A stretch of 64,000 nucleotides of DNA from CBDBBY01 sp965203795 (GTDB lineage: Bacteria > Pseudomonadota > Alphaproteobacteria > Rhodobacterales > Rhodobacteraceae): contig OZ241915.1 in NCBI GenBank assembly GCA_965203795.1, forward strand, positions 1,736,001 through 1,800,000, read 5' to 3'. Below are positions 44,293-52,771 of the stretch, piece after piece (the first letter of the stretch is position 1; each line of letters begins with the position of its first letter). The notes below the pieces were generated by a model. The model did not search any database and had not been told where the DNA came from. It worked only from the letters and a program-made list of their open reading frames with translations. Position numbers and translations under genes: made by a program.

Positions 44293-45357
44293 TCAAGCCG
44301 CCGCGCGCGCGGCCTCGACGGCGCTCCGACCCGCGCCCGCGGGCAGCTCCCTCTCCACGAAGTGCCACGGGTCCTTCAGCTGCTTCCGCAGCGCCGGGAT
44401 CATTTCGCTGTAGGCATCGACAACGCCCCGGTAGGCGGGCGGGCAGTCGTGCTTCATTTCCTCATGGAGCTCCGGAAGCCTGTAGTACGGAACCATCGGG
44501 AACATGTGGTGCTCCACATGGTAGTTCATGTTCGCATAGATGAACCGAAGCACGGGATTCAGATAAACGGTCCTTGAATTCAGGCGGTGGTCGGGAATGT
44601 CCTCCGCCAATCCGGCATGCTGCATCGCCGACAGCGCGCTGTGCACCCAAGACCCGTAAAAGGTCGGCAATCCGATGAACAGGAGCGGAAGAATGGTCCC
44701 CGCGGCAGCGGACCATGCAGCCGCGCCGAGCAGGATGCCGATATGGATTCTTGCGTGAAGCACGACGCGCGGCCGCTCGTCCTCGGGCACGTACTCCTTC
44801 TCGTCATCCGTGAAGCGCCCGAAGCATTGCCGGACGGACCAGGCCAAGCCGTTCAGCCCCGCTCTGAGATGCAGGACGTTCAACAGCATGCCCCAGACGT
44901 CGGGAGGCCGCGGATAGGCGATTTCGGGATCCCGCCCTACCACAACCGTATCAGTGTGGTGGCGCGTGTGGCTCCAGCGCCAAAGGTACGGGTTCTTGAG
45001 AGACATGAACCCCAGCACGACCAGAAAGAATTCGTTGATCCGCCGTGTCTTGAACGGCGTCCCATGGATGCATTCGTGGAACCGCGACTCCGCGCCGGAC
45101 CCGTAGAGAACGCCGTACAAGGCGAACATCGGCACGGCGGCCCAAGTCCCCCAGCTCGCCCAGGCGGCGGCTGCGGAGGCGGCAAGCAGAACCATCCAGA
45201 GCCCGAAATCCACAAGCGCCCTGCGATCGCTCCGCCGCATCAGCTCCTTCATCCGCTTCCTCGGAATGGGGCACACGTACCAGTCCTCGTGCCTGAATTC
45301 CTTCGCTTTCAGGTTGCCCGCAAGGCGGTAGTCGCGAAACCCCTCCGCTCCAGACAT
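44293..45357 (-). CDS. Membrane fatty acid desaturase
   Basis: Di-iron acyl desaturase or related hydroxylase of 354 aa. All three histidine boxes are present: HECIH (about 94), HTRHH (about 131) and the NYHVEHH type (about 280). Several hydrophobic segments flank them. The ATG ending at 45357 is chosen after the box spacing and the N-terminal alignment; its ribosome binding site is moderate. Upstream, toward the LacI gene, there are two inverted repeats that may regulate both genes. Confidence 0.88.
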   Translation of the reverse strand: MSGAEGFRDYRLAGNLKAKEFRHEDWYVCPIPRKRMKELMRRSDRRALVDFGLWMVLLAASAAAAWASWGTWAAVPMFALYGVLYGSGAESRFHECIHGTPFKTRRINEFFLVVLGFMSLKNPYLWRWSHTRHHTDTVVVGRDPEIAYPRPPDVWGMLLNVLHLRAGLNGLAWSVRQCFGRFTDDEKEYVPEDERPRVVLHARIHIGILLGAAAWSAAAGTILPLLFIGLPTFYGSWVHSALSAMQHAGLAEDIPDHRLNSRTVYLNPVLRFIYANMNYHVEHHMFPMVPYYRLPELHEEMKHDCPPAYRGVVDAYSEMIPALRKQLKDPWHFVERELPAGAGRSAVEAARAAA

Positions 45358-45383
45358 CCGCTCCGACCTTTCCTTGACTGCTT

Positions 45384-45440
45384 GCGCGCTGTTAGCGCGC
45401 TGGAAAGGAAATTGCAACAATCGTGCCAGAATTGGTTGCA
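45384..45440. promoter_or_regulatory. Two inverted repeats between desaturase and LacI gene
   Basis: GCGCGCT-GTT-AGCGCGC at 45384-45400 (perfect, 3-base centre) and TGCAAC-N16-GTTGCA at 45413-45440. They lie in the 140-bp divergent region. Operator roles for the neighbouring LacI protein are inferred from place and symmetry only. Confidence 0.5.
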
Positions 45441-45497
45441 TTTTCATCCCAAACGGTTAGATAATGGATGAATTCCATCCAAACGCGCCGAAGTTTC

Positions 45498-46526
45498 ATG
45501 GCAAGACGCATCACGATGGCCGACGTGGCGAAAAAGGCCGGAGTCAGCACTGCGACCGTCGACCGCGTCATCAACCGGAGGCGGCCGGTCAAGCTCGCCA
45601 CCGCGACCGCTGTCGAATCCGCTGCCAAGGAGCTCGGCTTCTACGCCTCCACCTTGATCAAGGCCCGTGCAGAGGCGCTCACTCCGCCGCTGAACCTTGG
45701 ATTCGTCCTTCAAAAGGAATCAAAGGACTTTTACCGCAGGCTCGGCGCTTCCTTGGATGACGCGACGGCGGCGCTGACCGAGTTCCGCGGCGTCTGCCGC
45801 CTTCTGTTCGTGGACGAGCTTTCGCCGAACGCGGTCGTCCATGCCGTCAGGGAGCTATCCGAACAATCCGATGCGATCGGGGTCGTCGCCTTGGACCATC
45901 CGCACGTGATCGACGAAATCCGGCGGCTCAAAACCCGCGGCATTCCCGTCTGGGCACTCCTGAGCGGGGTCACTTCGCAGGACATCGCCGGCTTCGTTGG
46001 GGTGGACAACCGCAAGGCGGGCCGAACCGCAGCCTGGGGAATGGAGCGCTGCGCGCGTCCCGATAGCGCAATCGGGGTCATGATCGGAAGCTACCGTTAC
46101 GCCGGGCACGAAGACCGCGAGGGCGGATTCCGCAGTTACTTCCGCGAGAAGTCCTCGGGCTACGAATTGGTCCAGTCCACGAGCTATCTCGACGATGACC
46201 AAGGCGCGTATGAAGGCGCCCTCGACCTGTTCGCCAAACAGCCCGGGATCGGGGGCATCTACGTCATCGGCGGCGGAGCGGCGGGCGCAGTGAAAGCCTT
46301 CAGGGAGGAAGGGATGGGCCGCGAGGCCGCGCTCATCTGCCACGAGTTCAATGTGGACACCCGGGACGCTCTAATTGAAGGCGTAGTCGACATGGTGCTG
46401 GATACGCCGGTCGACGCCGTCGCCAAGGCAGCGGTCGCCCGCCTAGCCAACTCGGCTTCGCCCGATCCGCAAGAACTGGGCAACGCCATACTCCCGTTCG
46501 ACATTTACGTGTCGGAAAACATCTGA
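45498..46526 (+). CDS. LacI-family transcriptional regulator
   Basis: DNA-binding regulator with an N-terminal LacI helix-turn-helix (ITMADVAKKAGVSTATVDRVI, in two parts: ADVAKKAG and TATVDRVI) and a periplasmic-binding-like sensor domain. VDRV replaces the common VSRV, a trait shared with the regulator encoded next to it. About 342 aa from the ATG at 45498; an in-frame ATG 30 bases earlier exists. Sensor features include GVDNRKAGRTAAW and VIGGGAAGAVKAF. It ends 8 bases from the convergent regulator gene. Its target may be the TRAP island or the desaturase. Confidence 0.88.
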   Translation: MARRITMADVAKKAGVSTATVDRVINRRRPVKLATATAVESAAKELGFYASTLIKARAEALTPPLNLGFVLQKESKDFYRRLGASLDDATAALTEFRGVCRLLFVDELSPNAVVHAVRELSEQSDAIGVVALDHPHVIDEIRRLKTRGIPVWALLSGVTSQDIAGFVGVDNRKAGRTAAWGMERCARPDSAIGVMIGSYRYAGHEDREGGFRSYFREKSSGYELVQSTSYLDDDQGAYEGALDLFAKQPGIGGIYVIGGGAAGAVKAFREEGMGREAALICHEFNVDTRDALIEGVVDMVLDTPVDAVAKAAVARLANSASPDPQELGNAILPFDIYVSENI

Positions 46527-46534
46527 GGACAGAA

Positions 46535-47572
46535 TCAGATCCTGCCGACGGAATTCTCCTTCGTGACGATCTCGACGGGCAGCCGGGGAAGGCTGATGGC
46601 TTTCCCTGACAGCTGGGCATCGAGCGAAGCCATCGCCATCCGCGCCGCCATCCGCATGTCCTGGTGGATGACGGCGTCCATCACGCCGTCGATCAGATAT
46701 CCGCGCGTCAGCGTAGTCAGGTTGTGCCCGATGTAGACGATTTCCCGTTCGACCCGGCGCTTGGCCAGCGCGCGCAAGACGCCCTCGTTTCCGCCGCCGA
46801 CGCTGTATACGCCCACTATGTCAGGATTGTCCCCAAGCGCCGACGAAACCTGATCGAAGTTTCCGGCGTCGTCATCGCCGCCGGAACTGAGCGCGAGTAT
46901 CTCGAAATCGGGGAAATCCTCCCTTATCGCGTTCCGGAACCCGATCTCCCGGTCCTCGTGGCTCCTGTAGAGAGCGCCGCCCCAAATCACCGCGATCTTG
47001 CCCGTCCGAGCCGCCATCCGGCCCATGAGGAAGCCCGCCGTCCGTCCGGCGGCCCGGTTGTCGGTGCCGACGAACTGGTGCGGAAGAAGGCCGTCGAAGC
47101 CCGACATCACGCAGACCTGCGGAACGCCGCTGTCATTGAACCTGCCCGCAGCGTCGCGAACGACCGGGTGGTCCAGCGCTTGGAACGCGATTCCGTCGTA
47201 CCCGCTCAGCCGACGCGGCTCCAGCATCGCCGCCAACGCCGCCGGGTTCATTTTTTCGACGAACTGCGCGCCGACCTCCGCATTCTTCGCCGCTCCTATC
47301 CGCCGGATTTCCTTCGCGAGGAATTCCGTCGAGATCCCGGCGTTGGCGGGAAGCACGAGGCGGATGCGCTTCGGGCGCGACTCCGATCCGCGGGCCGAGC
47401 GCCGCCTGCGCGAAGAGAGCGACGCCATCGCGTCCTTCACACGCCGCTCCGTCTTCCGGGACACGCCTCCGCGGCCGTGAAGAACCCGGTCGACGGTCGC
47501 GGTTCCGACGCCCGCCTCCGTCGCTATGTCGGAAATCCGAGGGCGTCGCTTCGTGAATCGGATAGGTTCCAC
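46535..47572 (-). CDS. LacI-family regulator, divergent from the TRAP operon
   Basis: A 345-residue regulator with HTH ISDIATEAGVGTATVDRVLHG and sensor domain with FVGTDNRAAGRTAGFLMG and VYSVGGGNEGVLRA. It is a paralogue-like sister of the convergent LacI gene (same VDRV helix and sensor layout). The start is a GTG ending at 47572. It diverges from the TRAP genes, the usual position for a local repressor that responds to the transported solute or an intermediate. The palindromic intergenic region is a likely operator. Confidence 0.9.
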   Translation of the reverse strand: MEPIRFTKRRPRISDIATEAGVGTATVDRVLHGRGGVSRKTERRVKDAMASLSSRRRRSARGSESRPKRIRLVLPANAGISTEFLAKEIRRIGAAKNAEVGAQFVEKMNPAALAAMLEPRRLSGYDGIAFQALDHPVVRDAAGRFNDSGVPQVCVMSGFDGLLPHQFVGTDNRAAGRTAGFLMGRMAARTGKIAVIWGGALYRSHEDREIGFRNAIREDFPDFEILALSSGGDDDAGNFDQVSSALGDNPDIVGVYSVGGGNEGVLRALAKRRVEREIVYIGHNLTTLTRGYLIDGVMDAVIHQDMRMAARMAMASLDAQLSGKAISLPRLPVEIVTKENSVGRI

Positions 47573-47596
47573 GCTGTCTACATCCCTATGTAAAAA

Positions 47597-47632
47597 GGCG
47601 CGTTTTCATATTTTGATGCATCAGGACGCGCC
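47597..47632. promoter_or_regulatory. Nested palindrome in LacI/TRAP intergenic region
   Basis: Outer repeat GGCGCGT (47597-47603) with ACGCGCC (47626-47632), and an inner perfect palindrome TGATGCATCA (47614-47623). The surrounding 60 bp is AT-rich. A likely operator for the divergent LacI protein. Confidence 0.55.
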
Positions 47633-47740
47633 GCGATTGAATTTATATTTGCACAGTGTTAGTCCAATACCATCAGGGAATGTAGCCCTGTGGAGCGCGG
47701 CTGACGCGTTCCTTCTGTGCAATCCACGGAGAGGAAACCC

Positions 47741-48763
47741 ATGAATATCCGTTTAAGGACCTTTGTGATCGGAGCGGCGGCAGCCGCGCTAGCGGCCGGG
47801 CCGTCCTTCGGCCAGGACCACAAGCTCCGGATCCAGACCCACTTCTCGGCGAATTCGACGCCCGGCGAGCTGATCCTTCAGTTCATCGACGACGTGCAAA
47901 CCATGTCGGACGGCGCACTCGAGATCCAGATGCACTTCAACAGCGAGGTTGTCGCGCAGAACGAAACCCTTGGCGCCACGTCCCAAGGCATCCTCGACTG
48001 CGACATGACAGGCGCGTCCGGCAATGTCGGCAAGGATGCCGGCTTCCAGTTCGCCGGCGACATCATGGGCGGATACGACACGCCCTACCAGTTCCTTTCC
48101 TGGTTCCATCACGGGGGAGGACGGGAAGTCGTCCAGAGCCATCTTTACGACCCGCTCAACGTGCACCTTGTCGGCCTCTGGCTGCAGGGCCACGAGTCGC
48201 TGTCGTCGACCAGGTCGCTCGCGAGCTTCGACGACCTGCAGGACTGGAAGTTCCGGTCGCCTCCAGGCTTGGAGACGGAAATCTTCGCTTCCTTCGGGGC
48301 CAAGCCGGTCGTCATGGATTTCGGCGAGGTGCCCACGGCGCTCAGGACCGGCATCGTCGACGGCGCCGACGCCTCGACGCTGAACACGAACGTCTCGCTG
48401 GGCCTGTTCGACGTGGCGACCGACGCGACCTACCCCGGCTTCCACTCGATGCCCACCGAAACCCTGGCCTGCAACAAGGACGCGTGGAACGCGCTGCCCG
48501 CCAGCATGCAGAGGATGGTCGAGACCGCGCTCTACCGAACCGCGCTCAACCTGGCCATGCTGACGGAAATCAAGGACCAGCGCGCCGCCAAGATGCTCGT
48601 CGAGCAAGGCGTCACGCTGCACGACTGGTCGACTGAAGACCGCAAGGCCTTCAGGGACTTCGCCCGCGGCCGCTGGGAGGACTGGAAGGCCAAGTCGCCG
48701 GCCGCCGCGGCGATCGTGGACAGCCATGTCGCCTTCATGACCGAGCTGGGCCTGGTCAACTAG
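47741..48763 (+). CDS. TRAP transporter substrate-binding protein (DctP family)
   Basis: Periplasmic solute-binding subunit, 340 aa. The signal peptide (FVIGAAAAALAAGPSFG, cut before Q) is followed by HKLRIQTHFSANSTPGE. The family's ligand-binding region is DLQDWKFRSPPG with the arginine that holds a carboxylate, and then GEVPTALRTGIVDGAD. The substrate is thus probably an organic acid. ATG at 47741 with GGAGAGGAA upstream. First gene of the catabolic operon. Confidence 0.92.
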   Translation: MNIRLRTFVIGAAAAALAAGPSFGQDHKLRIQTHFSANSTPGELILQFIDDVQTMSDGALEIQMHFNSEVVAQNETLGATSQGILDCDMTGASGNVGKDAGFQFAGDIMGGYDTPYQFLSWFHHGGGREVVQSHLYDPLNVHLVGLWLQGHESLSSTRSLASFDDLQDWKFRSPPGLETEIFASFGAKPVVMDFGEVPTALRTGIVDGADASTLNTNVSLGLFDVATDATYPGFHSMPTETLACNKDAWNALPASMQRMVETALYRTALNLAMLTEIKDQRAAKMLVEQGVTLHDWSTEDRKAFRDFARGRWEDWKAKSPAAAAIVDSHVAFMTELGLVN

Positions 48764-48784
48764 CCAAGCCGGAAAGCACAACCG

Positions 48785-48812
48785 GGCGCCGGGCGGTCAG
48801 CCGCCCGGCGCC
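48785..48812 (+). terminator. Perfect 12-bp hairpin after the TRAP binding-protein gene
   Basis: GGCGCCGGGCGG pairs with CCGCCCGGCGCC across a TCAG loop, in the 76-bp gap before the small permease gene. No T run. Probably limits downstream expression or stabilises the upstream mRNA. Confidence 0.65.
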
Positions 48813-48839
48813 GCTCAGCACTTCGCCGAAAGCCGCCAG

Positions 48840-49436
48840 ATGGACGAGCAATCCAAGAAACTCATCGACTCCGGCAGCTTGGCGAAGGGCCTGTACGTCT
48901 GGCTGACAGCGCATTCGGAGAAGGAGAGCTTCACGTTCGTCGACCGGTTCAACTCGGTCGTCTGCCGCCTCGCGATGATGCTGACAGCCGTCGCCGTGAT
49001 CATAACCTTCTACGAAGTCGTGATGCGGTACGTTTTCTTCAGCCCCACGCTCTGGGTGAACGAACTCACGCTGTGGCTGGGAAGCGTGATCTTCCTGCTC
49101 GCGGGCGTGTACGCCATGCAGCGCAGGTCCCACATCCGGATAACGGCCGTCTACGACATCATGCCGCCGCGGCTGCAGTATTTCTGCGACATCGTGGCCG
49201 CGCTCGTCGTCGTGGCCTACGCCGGACTGATGATCTTCGCGAGCTACGGGATAGCTTGGGAAACGCTGATCACCTGGGAGCGGTTCGGCACATTCTGGAA
49301 CCCGCCGATACCGGCGACGGTCAAGCCGCTGGTGCTGATCGCGACGCTGCTCGTCGCGGTGCAGGCGGTCAACAACCTGATTGTCGATACGATCATGCAC
49401 CGAAAGTTCCGATCCAGCCAAAAAGGCACCGTCTAG
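48840..49436 (+). CDS. TRAP transporter small permease (DctQ family)
   Basis: Four-helix inner-membrane subunit of 198 aa. The hydrophobic pattern and the segments YEVVMRYVFFSPTLWVNEL and AMQRRSHIRI are the DctQ signature. It has a longer, charged N-terminus (about 35 residues) than usual. The stop TAG is directly followed by the ATG of the large permease, so the two are coupled. Confidence 0.9.
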   Translation: MDEQSKKLIDSGSLAKGLYVWLTAHSEKESFTFVDRFNSVVCRLAMMLTAVAVIITFYEVVMRYVFFSPTLWVNELTLWLGSVIFLLAGVYAMQRRSHIRITAVYDIMPPRLQYFCDIVAALVVVAYAGLMIFASYGIAWETLITWERFGTFWNPPIPATVKPLVLIATLLVAVQAVNNLIVDTIMHRKFRSSQKGTV

Positions 49437-50924
49437 ATGGACGTAGGCACGCTTTCGCTGTTCCTGCTCATCGGGATTTTCGTTCTTCTCGTTGTCGGGG
49501 TTCCGCTCGGCTTCGCGACGGGGCTGCTTGGCGCGCTCGTCATCTACTACAATTTCGGGACGCCGGGGCTCGGCCTGGTCGCGCAGCGGGTTTACGACCT
49601 CGCGATCACCTATTCGATAATCGCGGTTCCGCTGTTCATCGTCATGGCGTCGCTTCTGGAGCGGAGCGGCATAGCCAAGGACATGTACGACGCGCTCAAC
49701 ATCGCGCTGGGAAAGCTGCGCGGCGGCGTCGCGATCGTCACCACCGTCATGGCCGTGATCATGGCGGCGATGTCCGGCATAATCGGCGGCGAGATTGTTC
49801 TGCTCGGACTTGTCGCTCTGCCTCAGATGCTGCGGCTCGGCTACAACAAGCACCTGGCGATCGGAACGATCTGCGCGGGCGGCTCGCTCGGCACGATGAT
49901 CCCTCCCTCCGTTGTGCTGATCATTTTCGGGCTGATCACGGAAACCTCCATCACCGCCCTGTTCACGGCCGCCTTCGTGCCGGGGCTGATGCTTGCCGGC
50001 ACCTACATCGCCTACATCGTCGTCAGGACCCGGCTGAACCCGGCGCTGGCGCCGATGCCTCACGAAGCGCATGTGGACATTTCGGCCGAGCTGCCGCAGC
50101 TCCGCGCGGGATGGGTGCCGGAGCTCGCTTACAACGTCATTCCGGTCCTGATCGGACTCGCGGCGGTCGTCGTCTTCCGCATTGCCGGCACCGACGGCGT
50201 CGAGCAGGTCGCAAGCTTCATCTTCACAAGCGCCGCTGTCGGCTTGTTCCTCGTCTACAGGCTTCGCAACAGCGACAGCCATCCGGTGGCGAAGGGCCTG
50301 CTTCCGCCGCTGATCGTCGTGGACCTGGTGCTCGGATCGATTTACGGCGGCGTCACGGGCATCACCGAGGCGGCCGCGATGGGCGTCGTGGCGACATTCA
50401 TCCTGATCACGATCAGGAAGGAGCTCGGCCTCGCCATGCTGTTCGAGAGCCTGGAGCAGACCTTCCGGTCCGTCGGCACGATCCTCTGGGTGACCTTCGG
50501 CGCGACCGTGCTCGCAGGCGCCTACAGCCTTTCGGGCGGGAACGCCTATGTCGCGGACCTGATATTCGGGCTCGACATCCAGCCGATCGCCGTAATCCTG
50601 ATCATGATGGCGATCTTCCTGGTGCTCGGCATGTTCATGGACTGGATCGGGATCGTCCTTCTGACCATGCCGGTGTTCATGCCGATCGTGATCAAGCTGG
50701 GATACGATCCTATCTGGTTCGGCATCCTGTTCAGCGTGAACATGCAGGTCGCGTTCCTGACGCCGCCGTTCGGGTCCGCGGCGTTCTATCTGAAAAGCGT
50801 AACGCCGCCGGAAATCGATCTGGTCACGATCTACCGGTCGTTCGGGCCGTTCATCTGCCTGCAGCTCGCCGTGCTTGCGCTGCTGGTGGCGTTTCCGGAG
50901 ATATCCCTGTTCCTGGTCCGGTAG
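49437..50924 (+). CDS. TRAP transporter large permease (DctM family)
   Basis: Main translocation subunit, 495 aa, with about 12-13 membrane helices. Typical features are GVPLGFATGLLG, PLFIVMASLLERSGIA, AAMSGIIGGEIVLLG, and the GGSLGTMIPPSVVLIIFG re-entrant motif; a second set is TEAAAMGV and FLTPPFGSAAFYLK. A long loop near residues 200-280 with an extra helix pair places it with larger DctM proteins. It uses an ion gradient for uptake. Confidence 0.94.
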   Translation: MDVGTLSLFLLIGIFVLLVVGVPLGFATGLLGALVIYYNFGTPGLGLVAQRVYDLAITYSIIAVPLFIVMASLLERSGIAKDMYDALNIALGKLRGGVAIVTTVMAVIMAAMSGIIGGEIVLLGLVALPQMLRLGYNKHLAIGTICAGGSLGTMIPPSVVLIIFGLITETSITALFTAAFVPGLMLAGTYIAYIVVRTRLNPALAPMPHEAHVDISAELPQLRAGWVPELAYNVIPVLIGLAAVVVFRIAGTDGVEQVASFIFTSAAVGLFLVYRLRNSDSHPVAKGLLPPLIVVDLVLGSIYGGVTGITEAAAMGVVATFILITIRKELGLAMLFESLEQTFRSVGTILWVTFGATVLAGAYSLSGGNAYVADLIFGLDIQPIAVILIMMAIFLVLGMFMDWIGIVLLTMPVFMPIVIKLGYDPIWFGILFSVNMQVAFLTPPFGSAAFYLKSVTPPEIDLVTIYRSFGPFICLQLAVLALLVAFPEISLFLVR

Positions 50925-50982
50925 GACGGAGAGATTCATGAGCGGCACATGCGGCGACAGAGCAGCTTAGGAGACTGATCGG

Positions 50983-51891
50983 ATGGCACATCGCATCGGG
51001 GTTATCGGACTTGGAGACATGGGATCCGGCTTGGCTCGGAATCTCATCAAAAACGGATACGAAACTGCGGGATTCGACCTGGTCCAATCCAGACTGGACG
51101 ATCTCCGCGGGATGGGCGGGCACCCGGCAAGCTCGGCGGCGGAGGCCGGCAAGGGCGCCAAGGCTGCGTTTGTCATGGTTCTCAACGGGAGCCAGGCGAA
51201 ATCGGCCATCTTCGGAACGAACGGGCTCACATCGTCGATGACCCGGGGTTCGGCAATCGTCATGACCGCCACCATCAAGCCGTCGGAAGTGCGCGAGATC
51301 GCGCAGGAGCTCGAACCGACCGGAATCAACCTGATCGATTCGCCCGTCAGCGGCGGATACGCAGGCGCCCGCGACGGGAGCCTGACGCTGATGACCTCCG
51401 CGAGCGACGAGCTTCTGGCCGAGAACCGCGAGATTCTCGAGGCGGTTAGCGGAACGTTGCACCATGTCGGCACCGAAGCGGGAATGGGGCAGACAGTCAA
51501 AGCCTGCCTGCAGTCGCTGATCGGATCGATATTCACGGCGGCGTTCGAGTCCACTGTGCTTGCGGCGAAGGCCGGCGTCGACGCGGACGCGCTGTACGGC
51601 GTTTTTTCGACATCCGGCGCAGGGTGCGCCGTTGCGAACACGGCCATAAACAACATCATCGACGGCCAGTTCGTTGGCACGGGCAGCCACATCAACACGA
51701 TGTACAAGGACATGACGATCGCAATGGATCTTGCGCGGGACCTCGGCGTTCCGTTGTTCACGGCTGCCACGGCCATGCAGTTGTTCCAGGCAGGTAAAAC
51801 GAGGCATCCGGATGGCGACAACTGGGTCGTCACCAGGCTGTCCGAAGAAATCGCAGGCGCCGGGTTAAGGCGGAAAGGCAGGAACCAATGA
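50983..51891 (+). CDS. Beta-hydroxyacid dehydrogenase (HIBADH/threonate-dehydrogenase type)
   Basis: NAD(P)-dependent oxidoreductase of 302 aa. N-terminal Rossmann motif IGVIGLGDMGSGLA; substrate-binding IDSPVSGGYAGARDG; the catalytic lysine in GMGQTVKACLQ. Overall it looks closest to the group with L-threonate or D-erythronate dehydrogenases and tartronate semialdehyde reductase. AGGAG lies 9 bases before the ATG. The stop overlaps the next gene (ATGA). It probably oxidises the imported hydroxyacid or an intermediate. Confidence 0.88.
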   Translation: MAHRIGVIGLGDMGSGLARNLIKNGYETAGFDLVQSRLDDLRGMGGHPASSAAEAGKGAKAAFVMVLNGSQAKSAIFGTNGLTSSMTRGSAIVMTATIKPSEVREIAQELEPTGINLIDSPVSGGYAGARDGSLTLMTSASDELLAENREILEAVSGTLHHVGTEAGMGQTVKACLQSLIGSIFTAAFESTVLAAKAGVDADALYGVFSTSGAGCAVANTAINNIIDGQFVGTGSHINTMYKDMTIAMDLARDLGVPLFTAATAMQLFQAGKTRHPDGDNWVVTRLSEEIAGAGLRRKGRNQ

Positions 51892-52760
51892 AGCTCGGAG
51901 TGATTTGCGACGGGATCAGCAGGGATCTCGAGCACGCACTGTCCGTGATGGACGAGTACGACCTCGAGTTCGCGGAGCTCCAGTACGTCTGGGGCAAGGA
52001 AATCGGCGACCACGACGAGCAGGAAATCAGCAAGATCAAAGGCCTGCTCGAACGCCACAGAAAGCGGGTGTCGTGCCTGTCAAGGCACATCTTCGCGGGA
52101 ACGACGGTGCGCAACAAGCCGGGCGACGATCTCCATTCGAAGCATATGGACGCCCTGAAGCGCGTCGTCGACATGGCGCATACGCTGAACTCGCCTCTGG
52201 TTCGAATCATGAACCCGAAGAAGGAGGCGATCATCTGGGGCGAGAACGGGGCGGAAATCTGGAACGTCGCGAACGGCGCCTGGGACCGGATGCTCGCGCT
52301 GATCGAGCCTGCCGTGGAGTACGCGCGGTCGGAGAAGATCACGCTCGCGGTGGAAACGGGCAACGGGACCATGGTGAATTCGGGCTACATGGCCCGCCGC
52401 ATGATCGACGAGCTTCAAGCGAAGGACGTGCTGAAGATCCTGTGGGATCCGGCGAACTGCTGCTGGTGCCATGAGCTCGCGTTCCCCGACGCCTACGACC
52501 AGGTCAAGGGCGACTATCTCGGCCACATCCACATCAAGGACGTGTACGTCGACACCGTCCGTTCGAAGCTGAGCGTCCGCGAATTCGGCAAGGGCCAGCT
52601 GGCCAACCTGTTCGAACCGATCTCGAAGGCCCTCAAGGAGGACAGTTACGACGGCATCATCTCCTACGAGAGCGTTTTCCATCCTGGCGACGGCAGCTTC
52701 GAGGCCGGCTTCAGGATGTGCGTCGGCCCGTTCAAGGAGGTCTTCGGCAGCGTCCATTGA
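51888..52760 (+). CDS. Xylose-isomerase-like TIM barrel (sugar isomerase/epimerase)
   Basis: AP-endonuclease-2 fold protein, 290 aa. Candidate metal ligands are Glu in LAVETGNGTM, Asp in LWDPANCCW, His in GHIHIKDVY, and Glu in ISYESVFHPG, as in hydroxypyruvate isomerase and related epimerases. The likely reaction is a ketose/aldose-type shift on an acid sugar or dehydrogenase product. It overlaps the dehydrogenase gene by 4 bases, a strong sign of shared pathway. Confidence 0.85.
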   Translation: MKLGVICDGISRDLEHALSVMDEYDLEFAELQYVWGKEIGDHDEQEISKIKGLLERHRKRVSCLSRHIFAGTTVRNKPGDDLHSKHMDALKRVVDMAHTLNSPLVRIMNPKKEAIIWGENGAEIWNVANGAWDRMLALIEPAVEYARSEKITLAVETGNGTMVNSGYMARRMIDELQAKDVLKILWDPANCCWCHELAFPDAYDQVKGDYLGHIHIKDVYVDTVRSKLSVREFGKGQLANLFEPISKALKEDSYDGIISYESVFHPGDGSFEAGFRMCVGPFKEVFGSVH

Positions 52761-52771
52761 GGAGCCACGAC

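Noticed and set aside
48756..50948. A 730-codon minus-strand reading opposite the TRAP permease genes
   Set aside because: Product is rich in Asp, His and Arg with no motif; the plus strand holds clear DctQ and DctM proteins.
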